Source: Haberlea rhodopensis (lineage: Eukaryota; Streptophyta; Magnoliopsida; Lamiales; Gesneriaceae). Taken from it: a stretch of DNA of 64,000 bases. The stretch is from the NCBI GenBank assembly GCA_907163345.1, contig CAJQUN010000221.1, positions 124,001-188,000 of the forward strand. The letters run 5' to 3'. Shown here in pieces: positions 11,490-24,200 of this stretch; position 1 is the stretch's first letter, and each line of letters opens with the position of its first letter. The translations under genes and the position numbers were made by a program. The notes beneath the pieces were generated by a model. That model worked only from the letters and a program-made list of their open reading frames with translations. It had not been told where the DNA came from and made no database searches.

Positions 11490-13515
11490 TGTAAGGACCC
11501 TAATCCTTAAGTGCGGAATCAAGGCATAATAGAGCTAATATAAATGATCAGAGTGAGAAATAACGTGTTGAGTTTATGAGCTTAAGCATTACATGCCAAA
11601 AATAAGGACTACCAAAAATGGATTAATTACATTCCCCATCAAATGAATGCTATCAACTAGTTTTACACTACTCCTAGAGTAGACACTAGGCAAAATAATC
11701 ATGTCCTTCATCTACCAAAGATGCTCTTCAAGCTCACTGTCTCAACCCGTCTAGCCCTCCTATCATGCCAAACGTGTACCTACAAGGACAACCCCCAAAC
11801 ATGAGCAATAATAATCATTCATATTCAACACAATATGAAGATAAAGCGTAAATGCATAATCATAATAAAACACTTCCTGTTTTCCCCCTGCATTTCAAAC
11901 GCTTCCCGTTTGGTTGTCCCTGTACCATAACTCATGAGTATAATCAATAGATTATTTTTAATGGTCTAAACATGCCATGAACATATACCATCTCATCAAT
12001 ACCAAATACTGATCACCAATCCCTAGTCTGTCCATCACAATGTATTTTAATGCCCCTAGCTTATTTACATATAGGCGGCATAGGATAACCTCGCTTCAAT
12101 GGACATGCGGGACTCCCACCCCTCGCCTCACATTGAGCGGCAAATACCCTTTCCTCGCCCTATATGATAACCACGCTCAAATGTGACATGCGGCGCTCCC
12201 ACCCCTCGCTTCACATTTAGCGGAACCAAACAAATAGCGGCAAGCATTAAAATCATCAAGGGATGACCACGACTCATGGGATGTGCACCAATAATCATAT
12301 GCATCTATAAACATCATGCATAACATGTATTTGCATCCACAATGCAATACCACATATATACTCGCATCCACAATGCATAAACAATGAGTATATAAGATAC
12401 ATGTACCGTTGGGGTGCCCGTACGTCCACTACGTACCTTTCCAAAAGTGGATTTGATATGGCTTCAGTTCCTCGGTTGCGTTGCTACCTGGGATGGTTCT
12501 ACACAATCACACAACCCCATATTAGAAGCCAAATAATAGCCAAATACCAAAAATTTGACAAAAGAAACCATTTCTCAAAAATCCACTGGCGGCGATCGAT
12601 CGCTTCACCCAGGCGATCGGTCGCCTCAAAATTTTCACTGCGGCGATCGGTCGCCTCAAACATGGCGATCGATCGCCATTCCTTTGATTTGGCTACTGCC
12701 TCTCGGCGATCGGTCGCCTCATTTTAGGCGATCGATCGCCTAACCCGCAAAAAGTCTACTGCCTCTTGGCGATCGGTCGCCTATTTTCAGGCGATCGATC
12801 GCCTCGCACAGACATGCGATTTTCACCATTTTTGCTCCCAAAAACTTTCCAATCCACACCAACACTTAACCCAACAAATCAACAACATCAAATACAACAT
12901 AAACCACCAAAATATACTTCAAAACAAGTATAAATCCAACATATAACCAAACCCACAACAACCCAACAAAAACCCATTTTAAAACCATTCAAAATCATAT
13001 CAAACTCAAACAAAACCTTACAAAATTAACCATGAGGTATCCATACCTCTTGGGGACCTCAAATCACCCAACAAGCTCCACAAATCAAGATTTTTGAAAG
13101 GTTTCTCTTCACCCCAAAGCTTGAGCTCGAAAATGGAAGGAGGAAGGGTTTGTGGATTTGATTTTGGTAAAGTGTGGGTGTTGGTAAAGGTGGGGGGTTA
13201 TAAGTTAAAATAGGGTGCATACAATATCACGGTGTATAAAACACCCCAACATGATATTTTCCAAAGCATTAAACCAAATGCACCAAAATATCAATTAAAC
13301 ACATGATTTCTAATTAATTGCTAACCAAGGTAAAAAAATCATGCTTCCAACCATAATTCCCAACATACACCCTGAAATGCTATCCCGGGTCACTCTATCA
13401 CGTGACTAAGCATTTCCACGTAATAATTCCAACACATAATTAATTACCACCATAATTAATCATATAAACACAATTAATGCACCAAATTACAATTAATCAT
13501 TTCGGGGATATCACA
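11490..13515 (-). mobile_element. shared LTR of minus-strand gypsy elements
   Basis: It is 2026 bp and the 5' LTR of the element at 6739-11276. Its outer edge is not host DNA but a polypurine tract and the internal 3' end of another copy (13516-13572), so it also served as the 3' LTR of a second, mostly lost element. Modules: CCGCT type 12054-12241, inverted ACGT about 12410-12438, GATC cluster 12589-12805. Confidence 0.88.
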
Positions 13516-13572
13516 ATACTCCCCTACTTATAAGATTTCGTCCTCGAAATCACATGCACTTACCCCCAAAAG
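13516..13572 (-). mobile_element. 57-bp internal fragment of a second gypsy copy
   Basis: Matches 6695-6751 with two differences: polypurine tract plus the end of the pol region. Identity stops abruptly after CCCAAAAGGAAA, where the tandem array begins. It indicates a head-to-tail gypsy pair sharing one LTR, as produced by unequal LTR recombination, then truncated. Confidence 0.8.
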
Positions 13573-15764
13573 GAAAATTGTTTGATTTAATACCAATTTT
13601 AAATTGAATTAATATCGAAATTTATTGAGTTTAATACCAATTTTAAAGTGAACTAATACTGAAATTGTTGGGTTTAATACAAATTTTAAATTGAAATAAT
13701 ACCAAATTATTGGGTTTAATACTAAATTTAAATTGAATTAATACAAAAATTATTGGGTTTAATATCAATTTTAAATTGAACTAATACCGAAATTGTCATG
13801 TTTAATACCAATTTAAATTGAATTAATACCGAAATTATTGAGTATAATACCAATTTAAAAGTTAACTAATACCAAAATTGTTGAGTATAATATCAATTTT
13901 GGTACTAGTTATGCATGAAGTTGGTATGAAATCTATACAATTTTGGTACTAATTACACAAGAAATTGGTATGAAATATATACTATATTGAGTACTTATTA
14001 CACGTCAAGTTGGTATGAAACCTATACAATTTCGGTACTAAGTATACATAATATTGGTATGCAACATATATAATTTGGTACTAATTGCGAATGAAATTGG
14101 TATGAAACTTATACTATTTTCAGTACTTATTACATATGAAATTGATATGAAATCTTTACAATTTTGGTATTATTTACACATGAAATTGGTATGAAACATA
14201 TACAATTTTGGTACAAGTCATGCATGAAATTAGTATGAAACATATACTATTTTTGGTACTTTTTACACGTGAAGTTGATATGAAACATAGTCAATTGTGG
14301 TACTAGTTACTCATGAAGTTGGTGTGAAATCTATACTTTTTAGTACTAGTTAAACACGAAATTGATATGAAACCTATACAATTTCGGTACTAATTATACA
14401 TAAAATTGGTATGAACTATGAAAACCTATGAAATTTCTGTCCTATTAAACCTATACAATTTTTGTGCTAGTTACACTTTAAATTAATCTTAATCATATAC
14501 AATTTTGGTACTAGTTACACATTAAATTAATATCAAATAATTATATTTTAGGTAATTGTTACAATTGAAATTTGTACTAAACTTTTATAATTTGGTCCTA
14601 GTTACATACCAATTTCATGTGTAACTAGTACCAAAATTGTACATTTTCAATACCAATTTCATCTGTAACAAGTACCAAAATTGTATATTTTTAATATCAA
14701 TGTTGTGTAACTAGTACCTAAATTGTATAGGTTTAATAGCATTGTTGTGTAACTAGTACATAAATTATATATGTTTGATACTAATTTCATGTGTAACTAT
14801 TACCAAAATTGTATAAGATTAATAGTAATTTCAAGTGTAACTAGTACCAAAATTGCATATGTTTAATAATACAGAAATTTCATAGGTTTCATAATTCTTA
14901 CCAATTTTATGTATACTTAGTACCGAAATTGTATATGTTTCATACAAACTTCACATGTGATAAGTACCGAATATAGTATATGTTTCATACCAATTTCATG
15001 TGTAACTAGTACCAAAATTGTATATGTTTCATACAAACTTCATGTGTAAATAGTAACAAAATGGTATATGTTTCATACCAACTGCACGTCTAATAAGTAC
15101 CGAATATTATATGTTTCATACAAATTTCATGTATAACTTGTACCAAAATTGTATAAGTTTCATGATAATTTCATATGTAACTAGTACCAGAATTCTAAAG
15201 ATTTCGTACAAATTTCATATGTAATAAGTACCAAAAATAGGATAGGGTTTGTATCAATTTCATTCGTAACTAGTACCAAAATTATATAGGTTTCATACCA
15301 ATTTTATGTATACTTAATACCTAAATTGTATAGGTTTCATACCAACTTCACGTGTAATAAGTACATAATATAGTATATGTTACTTACCAATTTCATGTGT
15401 AACTAGTACCTATGATTCATACCGAATAACTAATACCAAAATTGATATATTTCATACTAACTTCACGTGTAACAAGTATCAAAATTTTATAGTTTTCATA
15501 CCAATTTCATGTGTAATAAGTACTAAAATTGTATAGGATTCATACCTATTTTATGCATACTTAGTACCGAAATTGTATAGATTTCATGTCAATTTCATGT
15601 TAACTAGTACCAAATTTGTATATGTTTTATGCCAATGTCATGTGTAACTAGTACCTAAATTGTAAAGATTTCATACTAATTTCATGGGTAATTAGTATTA
15701 AAATTGTATAGGTTTCATACTAATTTCATGTGTAATAAGTACCAAAATTTTATAGGTTTCATAC
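13573..15764. repeat. 44-bp tandem array with two orientation switches, part 1
   Basis: Degenerate units of about 43-44 bp with the core TTCATACCAATTTCATGTG followed by TAACTAGTACCAAAATTG. From 13573 to about 13887 the units run in one orientation, from about 13887 to about 14613 they are reverse-complemented, and then they run forward again. The switches are marked by ACCAAAATTG/CAATTTTGGT (13871-13903) and by complementary words at 14591-14605 and 14621-14635. No coding capacity. The array continues at 28805 and 39354. Confidence 0.85.
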
Positions 15765-17437
15765 TGTTGGGTTTTGGAAACCCGAATAATCTTGGTTTTG
15801 ATGTTAACAAAACTTGTTATTGTGTTGCTAACATATTTCATCAAGTGTGCAGTTCATAGATCATAATTAAGAGCTTGATGAATTACAAAGAAGTAGCTTG
15901 AAAATATCAAGCTGGACCAAGTCTGAAATCCTGGCAGAGCGGATTGTTTCGATCATATCTAATAGCTCGGTTATCGAAATGGCGTGCTTCCAAAGAGATT
16001 GAACAGCCAACTCAAAATACTAAAAGTCATATTTCACAACAGATCGGCTAGTTCGAACGTTATCAATGAGAAAAGACGCCTGCAAGATCGACTGTACCGT
16101 GAAGAAACAGCAAGCTGTTTCAGCAAGCGACTGTCAGTCTATTGGGCATAACTCTTAGTTCGCTTATCGGAACGGAACGATTTAGTATGGGTTGGAAAGC
16201 TAAGACAAATATCTACAAGTCACTTTTCGAAGTCAAAGACTGAATCGGACGTTAAGATGGCCAAAAAGCTTCTGCAAGTCACGCCATATGCTGCTGCATC
16301 CAGCAAACAGACAGCAGGAGCATCGCCTCGTATTTCGAGCATAACTCTCTCATACGAACTCGAAATAGAGAGATTATTGATTTCGTGAAAAGCTAAGAGA
16401 AAGGGCTACAACTTTCATGTAGATCACTTTGCCCAGAAATCAAAGAATCAAGAGCTACAAGCAACAGATCAGAAGAGCAAGTTTATCAATCTGTTTTGTA
16501 TCAAGCTGATTGTCCAGACTGATCCAGACCACACTGATCTGCCCAGACTGATCCGGACCAGACTGAGCTGTCCAAGTTGTTCTGGCCAGACTGAGCTGTC
16601 CAAGCTGATCCGGCCAGACTGATCTGTCCAAGCTGATCCGGCCAGTCCGGTCCGAAATACAAAGAGCCCAGAAACCAGAATATGACCGTTGCAAGCTCGT
16701 GAATGGTGCAGAACCTTTTCCAACGGGCATATTCTTGTGTCTAACGTATATATCATTACTTGGGGCTATATATACATGATTTGGAAGCTCAATAACAGCT
16801 GATTTAAGATCAATCCAAGCCTTCCAAAGCAAACCCACTTGGGATTCAATTGGGGAACTTCAAAGACAAAAGTTGCTAAATGAAGAGCACTCCCCAAACC
16901 TTTGGCACCTCTTACCTTGCTGTATCAGATTCATTAGGGAATCATTTGTGCCTTTGTATTCACTCTATTCATTGTATTTGTGAGCTTAATAGAAGAATGA
17001 ATACCATTGTAACGGTTGAAGATTTATCACAACCGATGAGAGGTTTTTGTATGTGAGACATTAAAGAACATACATAGTTGAGTTGCTAGGAATTCTTGTT
17101 GGATGGGGAATTCCCAACTGGATCGGGTTTGTACAACGGGATTGTACTAGTGGAATCCTTCCATGATGTGGAAGAAGGGGAGACATAGAAGGATTACACC
17201 ACCTTCGAACTTCCATAAACAAATGCTTGTTTATTTACTTTAATTGCATATCTTTAAAATGCCTTTCAAATGTTTAATCGGTTATAGAGCGGGTTATGTC
17301 GAGTGTCTTCCGCCCGGTTTTGTAACCGAACTCGATATAATCTCTCGGTGCAATTATTTCAAGAACACGAGCTATTGAAGCTCAAGTTGGTTGAACTCGG
17401 GTGTGGAATGGCAACCCCCCCGGAATCGATCCTGACA
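15765..17437 (+). mobile_element. left LTR of a non-coding LTR element
   Basis: It is 1673 bp, from TGTTGGGTTTTGGAAACCCG to CGATCCTGACA. It is followed by a tRNA-Met primer-binding site and flanked on the left by the TSD CATAC (15760-15764), which recurs at 28805-28809. A TATA-like GGCTATATATACATG lies near 16763 and a 28-bp minisatellite at 16512-16655. Dozens of differences from the right LTR make it older than the copia element nested in that LTR. Confidence 0.85.
16512..16655. repeat. 28-bp minisatellite inside LTR
   Basis: About five copies of a 28-bp unit, for example CCAGACTGAGCTGTCCAAG followed by CTGATCCGG. The matching block in the right LTR is at about 19038-19182. It produces open frames on the minus strand that I do not regard as genes. 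Confidence 0.75.
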
Positions 17438-18293
17438 AGTGGTATCAGAGCAAGTTGTTCTTGGAAAGCATTTGAACCGATTTTTGTAGCGGATATCTTT
17501 TAAAATCATTTTCAAAATTTTCTCATGAGCATGAAATATTTTCATAGCATATTTTTTCAAAATTTGGTGTATGAAAATTTTTAGCATAAAAATCAATTTC
17601 ATTGCATTCATTTTGCACGAAAATAATTTTAAAATCTATTTTAAATGTTCAAATTCTCGTTCAAACTGTTCTAAAGTCATTTTAAGTTTAAAATTTTTAT
17701 TTTGAGATTTTATCTAACAATTTTCGAAGCATTTTTAGTTTTCTGGCAGCTTGCAGCGACTTTGGGAAAATTGGCATAACTTCTTGCTCGGATGTCCAAA
17801 TGACAAACCGTTTTTTGCGTTACAAACTAGACTCATAGAGGATCGCAACGGTATAGGTCTTGCAGCCTAAATCTTCACGAGGAGATACAGTTTATTCTGC
17901 AAAGTTGGACTAAGTGTGCTGCCACCGCTAAAAGATGAAATGGACATTGTTGAGTTTTGTCAAGAAATTCAAATTTGTTGTCAAGTATGCTTCATCCATC
18001 ATCAAAAGAGATTATTTTGTTCAAAAATTAATGTGCATTGCAATTTTTTAATTTGTTTTAGCCTACCCCATTTGCCCCTCACTGGCTCAAATTTTCAAAC
18101 CTTTTAAAATTAAGGGGGAGAGTTTAATCTCAATCCTTGAGGGGGAGTAAATTTTATTTGTCTTCCTTTTTGATTCACACAAAAAGGGGGAGAAATATGT
18201 TGTTTAAAAAATATGATTTCTCTTGTTATGCAACATTGTGCTTTAATGTTCATATTTTTATTCAAGTTTTGTGATCATCAAAAAGGGGGAGAT
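17438..18293 (+). mobile_element. internal region of non-coding LTR element (LARD-like)
   Basis: Only 856 bp between the LTRs. It opens with the primer-binding site TGGTATCAGAGC (17440-17451) and ends with the polypurine tract AAAAGGGGGAGAT (18281-18293). Three more GGGGGAG tracts occur at about 18113, 18139 and 18184. No gag or pol motif is visible, so the element must depend on proteins supplied in trans. The LTR start TGTTGGG and repeated GGGGGAG tracts resemble SIRE/Maximus-type copia elements (inference). Confidence 0.75.
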
Positions 18294-19714
18294 TGTTGGG
18301 TTTTGGAAACCCGAATAATCTTGGTTTTGATGTTAACAAAACTTGTTATTGTGTTGCTAACATATTTCATCAAGTGTGCAGTTCATAGATCGTAATTAAG
18401 AGCTTGATGAATTACAAAGAAGTAGCTTGAAAATATCAAGTTGGACCAAGTCTAAAATCCTGGCAGAGCGGATTGTTTCGATCATATCTAATAGCTCGGA
18501 TATCGAAATGGCGTGCTTCCAAAGAGATTGAACAGCCAACTCAAAATACTAAAAGTCATATTTCACAACCGATCGGCTAGTTCGAACGTTATCAAGGAGA
18601 AAAGACGCCTGCAAGATCGAGCTGTACCGTGAAGAAACAGCAAGCTGTTTCAGCAAGCGACTGTCAGTCTGTTGGGCATAACTCTTAGCTCGCTTATCGG
18701 AATGAAACGATTTAGTATGGGTTGGAAAGCTAAAATATCTACAAGTCAACTTTGGAAGGAAAAGACTGAATCGGACGTTAAGATGGCCAAACAACTTCTG
18801 CAAGTCACGTCATGTGCAGCTGCATCCAGCAAACAGACAGCAGGAGCATCGCCTTGTATTTCGAGCATAACTCTCTCATACGAACTCAAAATCGAGAAAT
18901 TATTGATTCCGTGAAAAGCTAAGAGAAAGGGCTACAACTTTTATGTAGATCACTTTGCCCAGAAATCAAAGAATCAAGAGCTACAAGCAACAGATCAGAA
19001 GAGCAAGTTTATCAATCTGTTTTGTATCAAGCTGATTGTCCAGACTGATCCGGACCAGACTGATATGCCCAGACTAATCCGGACCAGACTGAGCTGTCCA
19101 AGTTGTTCTGGCCAGACTGAGCTGTCCAAGCTGATCCGGCCAGACTGATCTGTCTAAGCTGATCCGGCCAGTCCGGTCCGAAGTACAAAGAGCCCAGAAA
19201 CCAGAATATGACTGTTGCAAGCCCGGGAATGGTGCAGAACCTTTTCCAACGGGCATATTCTTGTGTCTAACGTATATATCATTACTTGGCGCTATATATA
19301 CATGATTTGGAAGCTCAATAACAGCTGATTTAAGATCAATCCAAGCCTTCCAAAGCAAACCCACTTGGGATTCAATTGGGGAACTTCAAAGACAAAAGTT
19401 GCTAAATGAAGAGTACCCCCAAACCTTTGGCACCTCTTACCTTGCTGTATCAGATTCATTATGGAATCATTTGTGCCTTTGTATTCACTCTATTCATTGT
19501 ATTTGTGAGCTTAATAGAAGAGTGAATACCATTGTAACGGTTGAAGATTTATCACAACCGATGAGAGGTCTTTGTATGTGAGACATTAAAGAACATACAT
19601 AGTTGAGTTGCTAGGAGTTCTAGTTGGATGGGGAATTCCCAACTGGATCGGGTTTGTACAACGGGATTGTATAAATCAAAGTCTTCTAGTGGAATCCTTC
19701 CATGAGGTGGAAGA
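18294..19714 (+). mobile_element. right LTR of non-coding element, first part
   Basis: Repeats the left LTR from TGTTGGG to ...CATGAGGTGGAAGA, where a copia element has inserted. The LTR resumes at 28541 and ends at 28804; together about 1685 bp, close to the 1673 bp of the left LTR. Confidence 0.85.
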
Positions 19715-21212
19715 TGTAAGTAATCCACAAAGCATACAACGCAGCGGAATAAAATTTTATGGATTACTAACCAACAGATCTATACATATGATTCATATCA
19801 GATAAATGAATTACAAGTGTCTTACCCTTGTAGCGTGTTTGAAGCAGAATCCATGGAGCAGCACCACGTCCTACGCCTTCTCCGAGTCACTAGCAAAACT
19901 CAATGAGTTTTGCCTCAACGGTATCCACACGATCAAATCGGGTGAAGGGATAGCTTAAGAACAAGTTGCTAGACGAGTTCTTAAACCGGAACAAGAAACA
20001 CACTCGATTCTAAATCGATTAAATGGCACGCAAATCTCCACAATTCACTTCGGCTATGGTGAAGCCGAGAGAGCTTGGAGAGGAGGCGGCCGTGTGGTCT
20101 TGTTGGAGTTTAGGTTGAATGATATATGAATTGTCTTACCATTAATTACCATGCAATCATATTATATATGATTAATTAAAGGCTTTCATAAAGCCTCATG
20201 GGCTTAAGCCCATGATTTAATTTAAACATTATAATTATTAATTAAGACTCCTCTTAATTATTTAATTCATCCCATGAATTTAATTTCCCTTCTCGATTTA
20301 ATCTTTTGTGCGACCCGATAGGATCTTGTAATGTTGGCAGTGACATAAAATCTCATTTTATGTCGCAAGCAAGGAGCGGTGTCTAGCAACACATCGAGGC
20401 TACCCAAATTACAAGAATGTCAATGACTCGACATAACCTTTAGAACTTGTGATAATATTAACCATGTAACTTAATCCCTTTGTCCTTTGTGTTTAGATTG
20501 AACACGAGTCATGGAATAGTCATACTCGTATATCCAATCTTTATTTCTTGATCCCCAAGTAGAACTAGAATAAACGAATAAGCTCGATATCTCATATCGA
20601 CTCATTCGAGCATGGCCATGCATTTTAGTTCTCACTTGATCAAGGGCCAAACACATCTCCTGTTATATAGGAGGGCCAAATCCTATCTCGATCAGTCAAC
20701 ATCCCTCTACATAATTCGTAGTGTATCCAATAGTCGCCTTTATAGTATACTCTGTTACGGGTAACGTTTGACGATATCAAGATACATAACTCCTTATGTT
20801 GGGATCTCTGATGATCACAAGTCGTAAGGATTACATACATTATTATCACTATGAGAATTGCATATGACGATCATATAACTATCCATGTTGCATTCTCATG
20901 GTGGGTCTGTCCAGTACATCGTTCTCTAACATGTACCCATATGTTGATTTGATATCTCATATCAATGAACAATTCATCGATCAACACATACTAGTCTCTA
21001 CGTATTATCATTATCCATATTCATGATAATACTTGACTAGGGACATCTTTAAGAATAATACAATATTATTCTAAGGACATTAACATATATATTAATTCAC
21101 ATTGCACAGTTAAAAGAATAATATATAATAATGAGTTGTCATTCATAAAATCATATTACATTGTATGTCATAAACAATCATCTAATGATATGTCTTAGGG
21201 CATATTCCAACA
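19715..21212 (-). mobile_element. 3' LTR of copia element 1
   Basis: It is 1498 bp on the plus strand, from TGTAAGTAATCCACA to GCATATTCCAACA. The partner LTR at 27038-28535 has the same length, with about 17 substitutions counted by eye (1.1%). The TSD GAAGA is at 19710-19714 and 28536-28540. Confidence 0.92.
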
Positions 21213-21230
21213 AATCTCCCACTTGCACTA
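21213..21230 (-). promoter_or_regulatory. polypurine tract of copia element 1
   Basis: The minus strand reads GTGCAAGTGGGAGATT just before the LTR start TGTTGGAATATG, the expected plus-strand priming site. Confidence 0.7.
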
Positions 21231-24200
21231 AGACCACTCAGACATATACCTAATGCCTAGAGATCTAGTATGACGATCATGCTTCTGCTGTGACAGTGGC
21301 TTCGTCAATGGGTCAGATACATTATCATCTGTTGGTACTTTGCATATTTTAACATCTCCCCTTTCAACGATTTCTCGAATGAAATGGAACCGCCTAAGTA
21401 TGTGTTTGGATCTTTGGTGAGATCTTGGTTCCTTAGCTAATGCGATCGCTCCATTGTTGTCACAATAGAGTTCTATCGGATCTTTAATGCTAGGCACCAC
21501 TCCAAGTTCAGAAATGAACTTCCTCATCCAAACAGCTTCCTTTGCTGCATCCGAGGCAGCAATATACTCAGCTTCTGTTGTAGAATCGGCTACTGTTTCT
21601 TGCTTTGAACTCTTCCAGCTCACAGCACCTCCATTTAGGCAATACACATATCCAGATTGCGATCGAAAATCATCTTTGTCGGTTTGGAAGCTTGCATCAG
21701 TGTAACCCATTACATTGAGCTCTTCCTCACCTCCATAAATCAAGAATGTATCCTTAGTCCTTCTCAAGTACTTCAGGATGTTCTTGACAGCAATCCAGTG
21801 ACCTTCACCTGGATCAACTTGATATCTGCTCGTCATGCTCAAAGCATACGATACATCGGGACGAGTACATATCATGGCATACATGATAGATCCAATAGCT
21901 GACGCGTATGGAATCTTACTCATGCGTTGTCTCTCATCTGGTGTTGAAGGACACTGTTCCTTCGAGAGATAAATGCCTTGCGTCATAGGCACAAATCCTT
22001 TCTTTGATTCTTGCATGCTAAACCTTTTAAGCACCTTGTCTATGTATATACTTTGACTTAGACCAAGAAGCCTTCTCGATCTATCTCTATAGATCTTGAT
22101 TCCTAATACATAGGTGGCTTCTCCCAAGTCTTTCATCGAAAAGCAATTCCCTAGCCAAATCTTTACAGATTGCAAGGCAGGGATATCATTTCCAATAAGA
22201 AGTATGTCATCTACATACAACACTAGGAAAATGATTACGCTCCCACTGACCTTCTTGTAGACACAAGGTTCATCTTCGTTTTTGATAAAACCAAACTCTT
22301 TGATTGCATCATCAAAACGAAGATTCCAACTCCGAGAAGCTTGCTTCAATCCATAAATGGATCGTTGTAGTTTGCATATCTTTCCAGCATCCTTTGGATC
22401 GACAAAACCCTCGGGCTGTGTCATGTACACATCCTCGAGCAGATTTCCATTAAGGAAAGCTGTTTTGACATCCATCTGCCAGATTTCATAATCATGAAAT
22501 GCAGCTATTGCAAGTAAGATCCTTATGGATTTAACCATGGCCACTGGTGAAAAGGTTTCATCATAGTCAATACCATGAATTTGTTTGAATCCTTTTGCAA
22601 CCAGCCGACCTTTATAGGTTTGTACGTTACCATCCATATCGGTCTTTTTCTTGAAAATCCATTTGCACCCTATGGGTCGTACCCCTTCAGGTGGATCAAC
22701 CAAAGTCCATACTTGGTTTGCATACATGGATTCCATCTCAGATTTCATGGCCTCTTGCCATTTCTCAGAATCATTGCCCATTATAGCTTGTTGATAAGAT
22801 GACGGCTCATCCTCATCAATAAGTAGTAAGTCACCTTGTTGAGTCACAAGAAATCCATATCTCTGTGGCTCCCGGGTTTCTCTTACAGACCTACGCTGGG
22901 CTTGTGTCTCTTGATCAGGTGCTTCTTCCACAACAGCTTGCGGTGCCTGCTCTGTTTCCATCTCAATCTCAGGTTCAGTGTTTTCTTGTGGTTGAACTTC
23001 ACTAAGTTCTATTTTTCTCCCATTGGTTTTTCTAGAAATAAATTCTCTTTCAAGAAATACACCAGTCCGAGCAACAACTACTTTGTTCTCGGTGGGATAG
23101 TAGAAATAGTATCCTTTCGTTTCCTTAGGATACCCCACAAATAAACACTTATCAGATTTGGGTCCAAGTTTGTTAGTGGCGTGACGTCTAACGAAAGCCT
23201 CACAACCCCAAATCTTCATAAAAGACATACTAGGACGCTTCCCAGTCCATATCTCATATGGTGTCTTTTCCACTGATTTAGATGGAACACGGTTCAGTAA
23301 GAAAATCGCTGTTTCTAGAGCGTGTCCCCAAAACGATATCGGAAGATCTGCATGACTCATCATTGATCTAACCATGTCTAACAAGGTTCGATTTCTCCTC
23401 TCGGATACACCATTCCATTGTGGAGTATACGGAGGAGTGAGTTGTGGGACTATCCCACACTCCTTTAGATAGTCATGAAACTCTTGGCTTAAGTATTCTC
23501 CTCCTCGATCTGATCGAAGGATTTTGATACTTTTGCCAAGTTGGTTTTGTACTTCATTCTTGAAATCTTTGAACTTTTCAAAGGTTTCATGCTTATGTTT
23601 CATTAGGGGTCATCAGTAAATGTAACGAAGTATTGAAAACCACCTCTAGCTTGTGTACTTATTGGTCCACATACATCACTATGTATTAGTCCCAATAAAA
23701 CATTTGCCCTTTCAACATGTCCCTTGAAAGGGGCTTTAGTCATCTTGCCCATTAAACAAGATTCGCATGTTTCATATGATTCAAAATCAAATGAATCTAA
23801 TACTCCATCCTTATGAAGTTTAGACATGCGGTTCTCGTTTATGTGGCCCAAGCGACAGTGCCAGAGATAAGTCGGATTACAATCATTATTTTTAATCCTT
23901 TTAGTATTTATGTTATAGATAGGCATATCAAGATTTAATACATAAAGACCATTCACCATTTGTGCACTAGCATAAAACATATTATTTAAATAAATAGAAC
24001 AACAGTTGTCCTTTATTATAAATGAAAATCCATACTTGTCCAAACAAGAAATAGAAATAATGTTTTTAGTAATTGAAGGCACAAAATAACAATCTTTTAA
24101 AATCAATGATAAACCAGAAGGTAAAGCTAAATGATAATCTCCTATAGCTAATGCAGCAACTCTTGCTCCATTTCCAACTCGGAGATCAACTTCACCTTTC

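Noticed and set aside
13573..15764. Regular tandem units first looked like a CRISPR array or a centromeric satellite.
   Set aside because: There are no unique spacers; units are contiguous and degenerate, and the total is under 3 kb with orientation switches, unlike megabase centromeric arrays.
16455..16838. Open frame of 127 codons on the minus strand in the LTR.
   Set aside because: It is created by the 28-bp minisatellite, which lacks stops; its shorter counterpart in the other LTR confirms a repeat artefact.
20471..20849. Open frames of 61-69 codons in the copia LTRs, also at 27794-28172.
   Set aside because: They are short, within LTRs duplicated as a pair, and have no recognisable domain.
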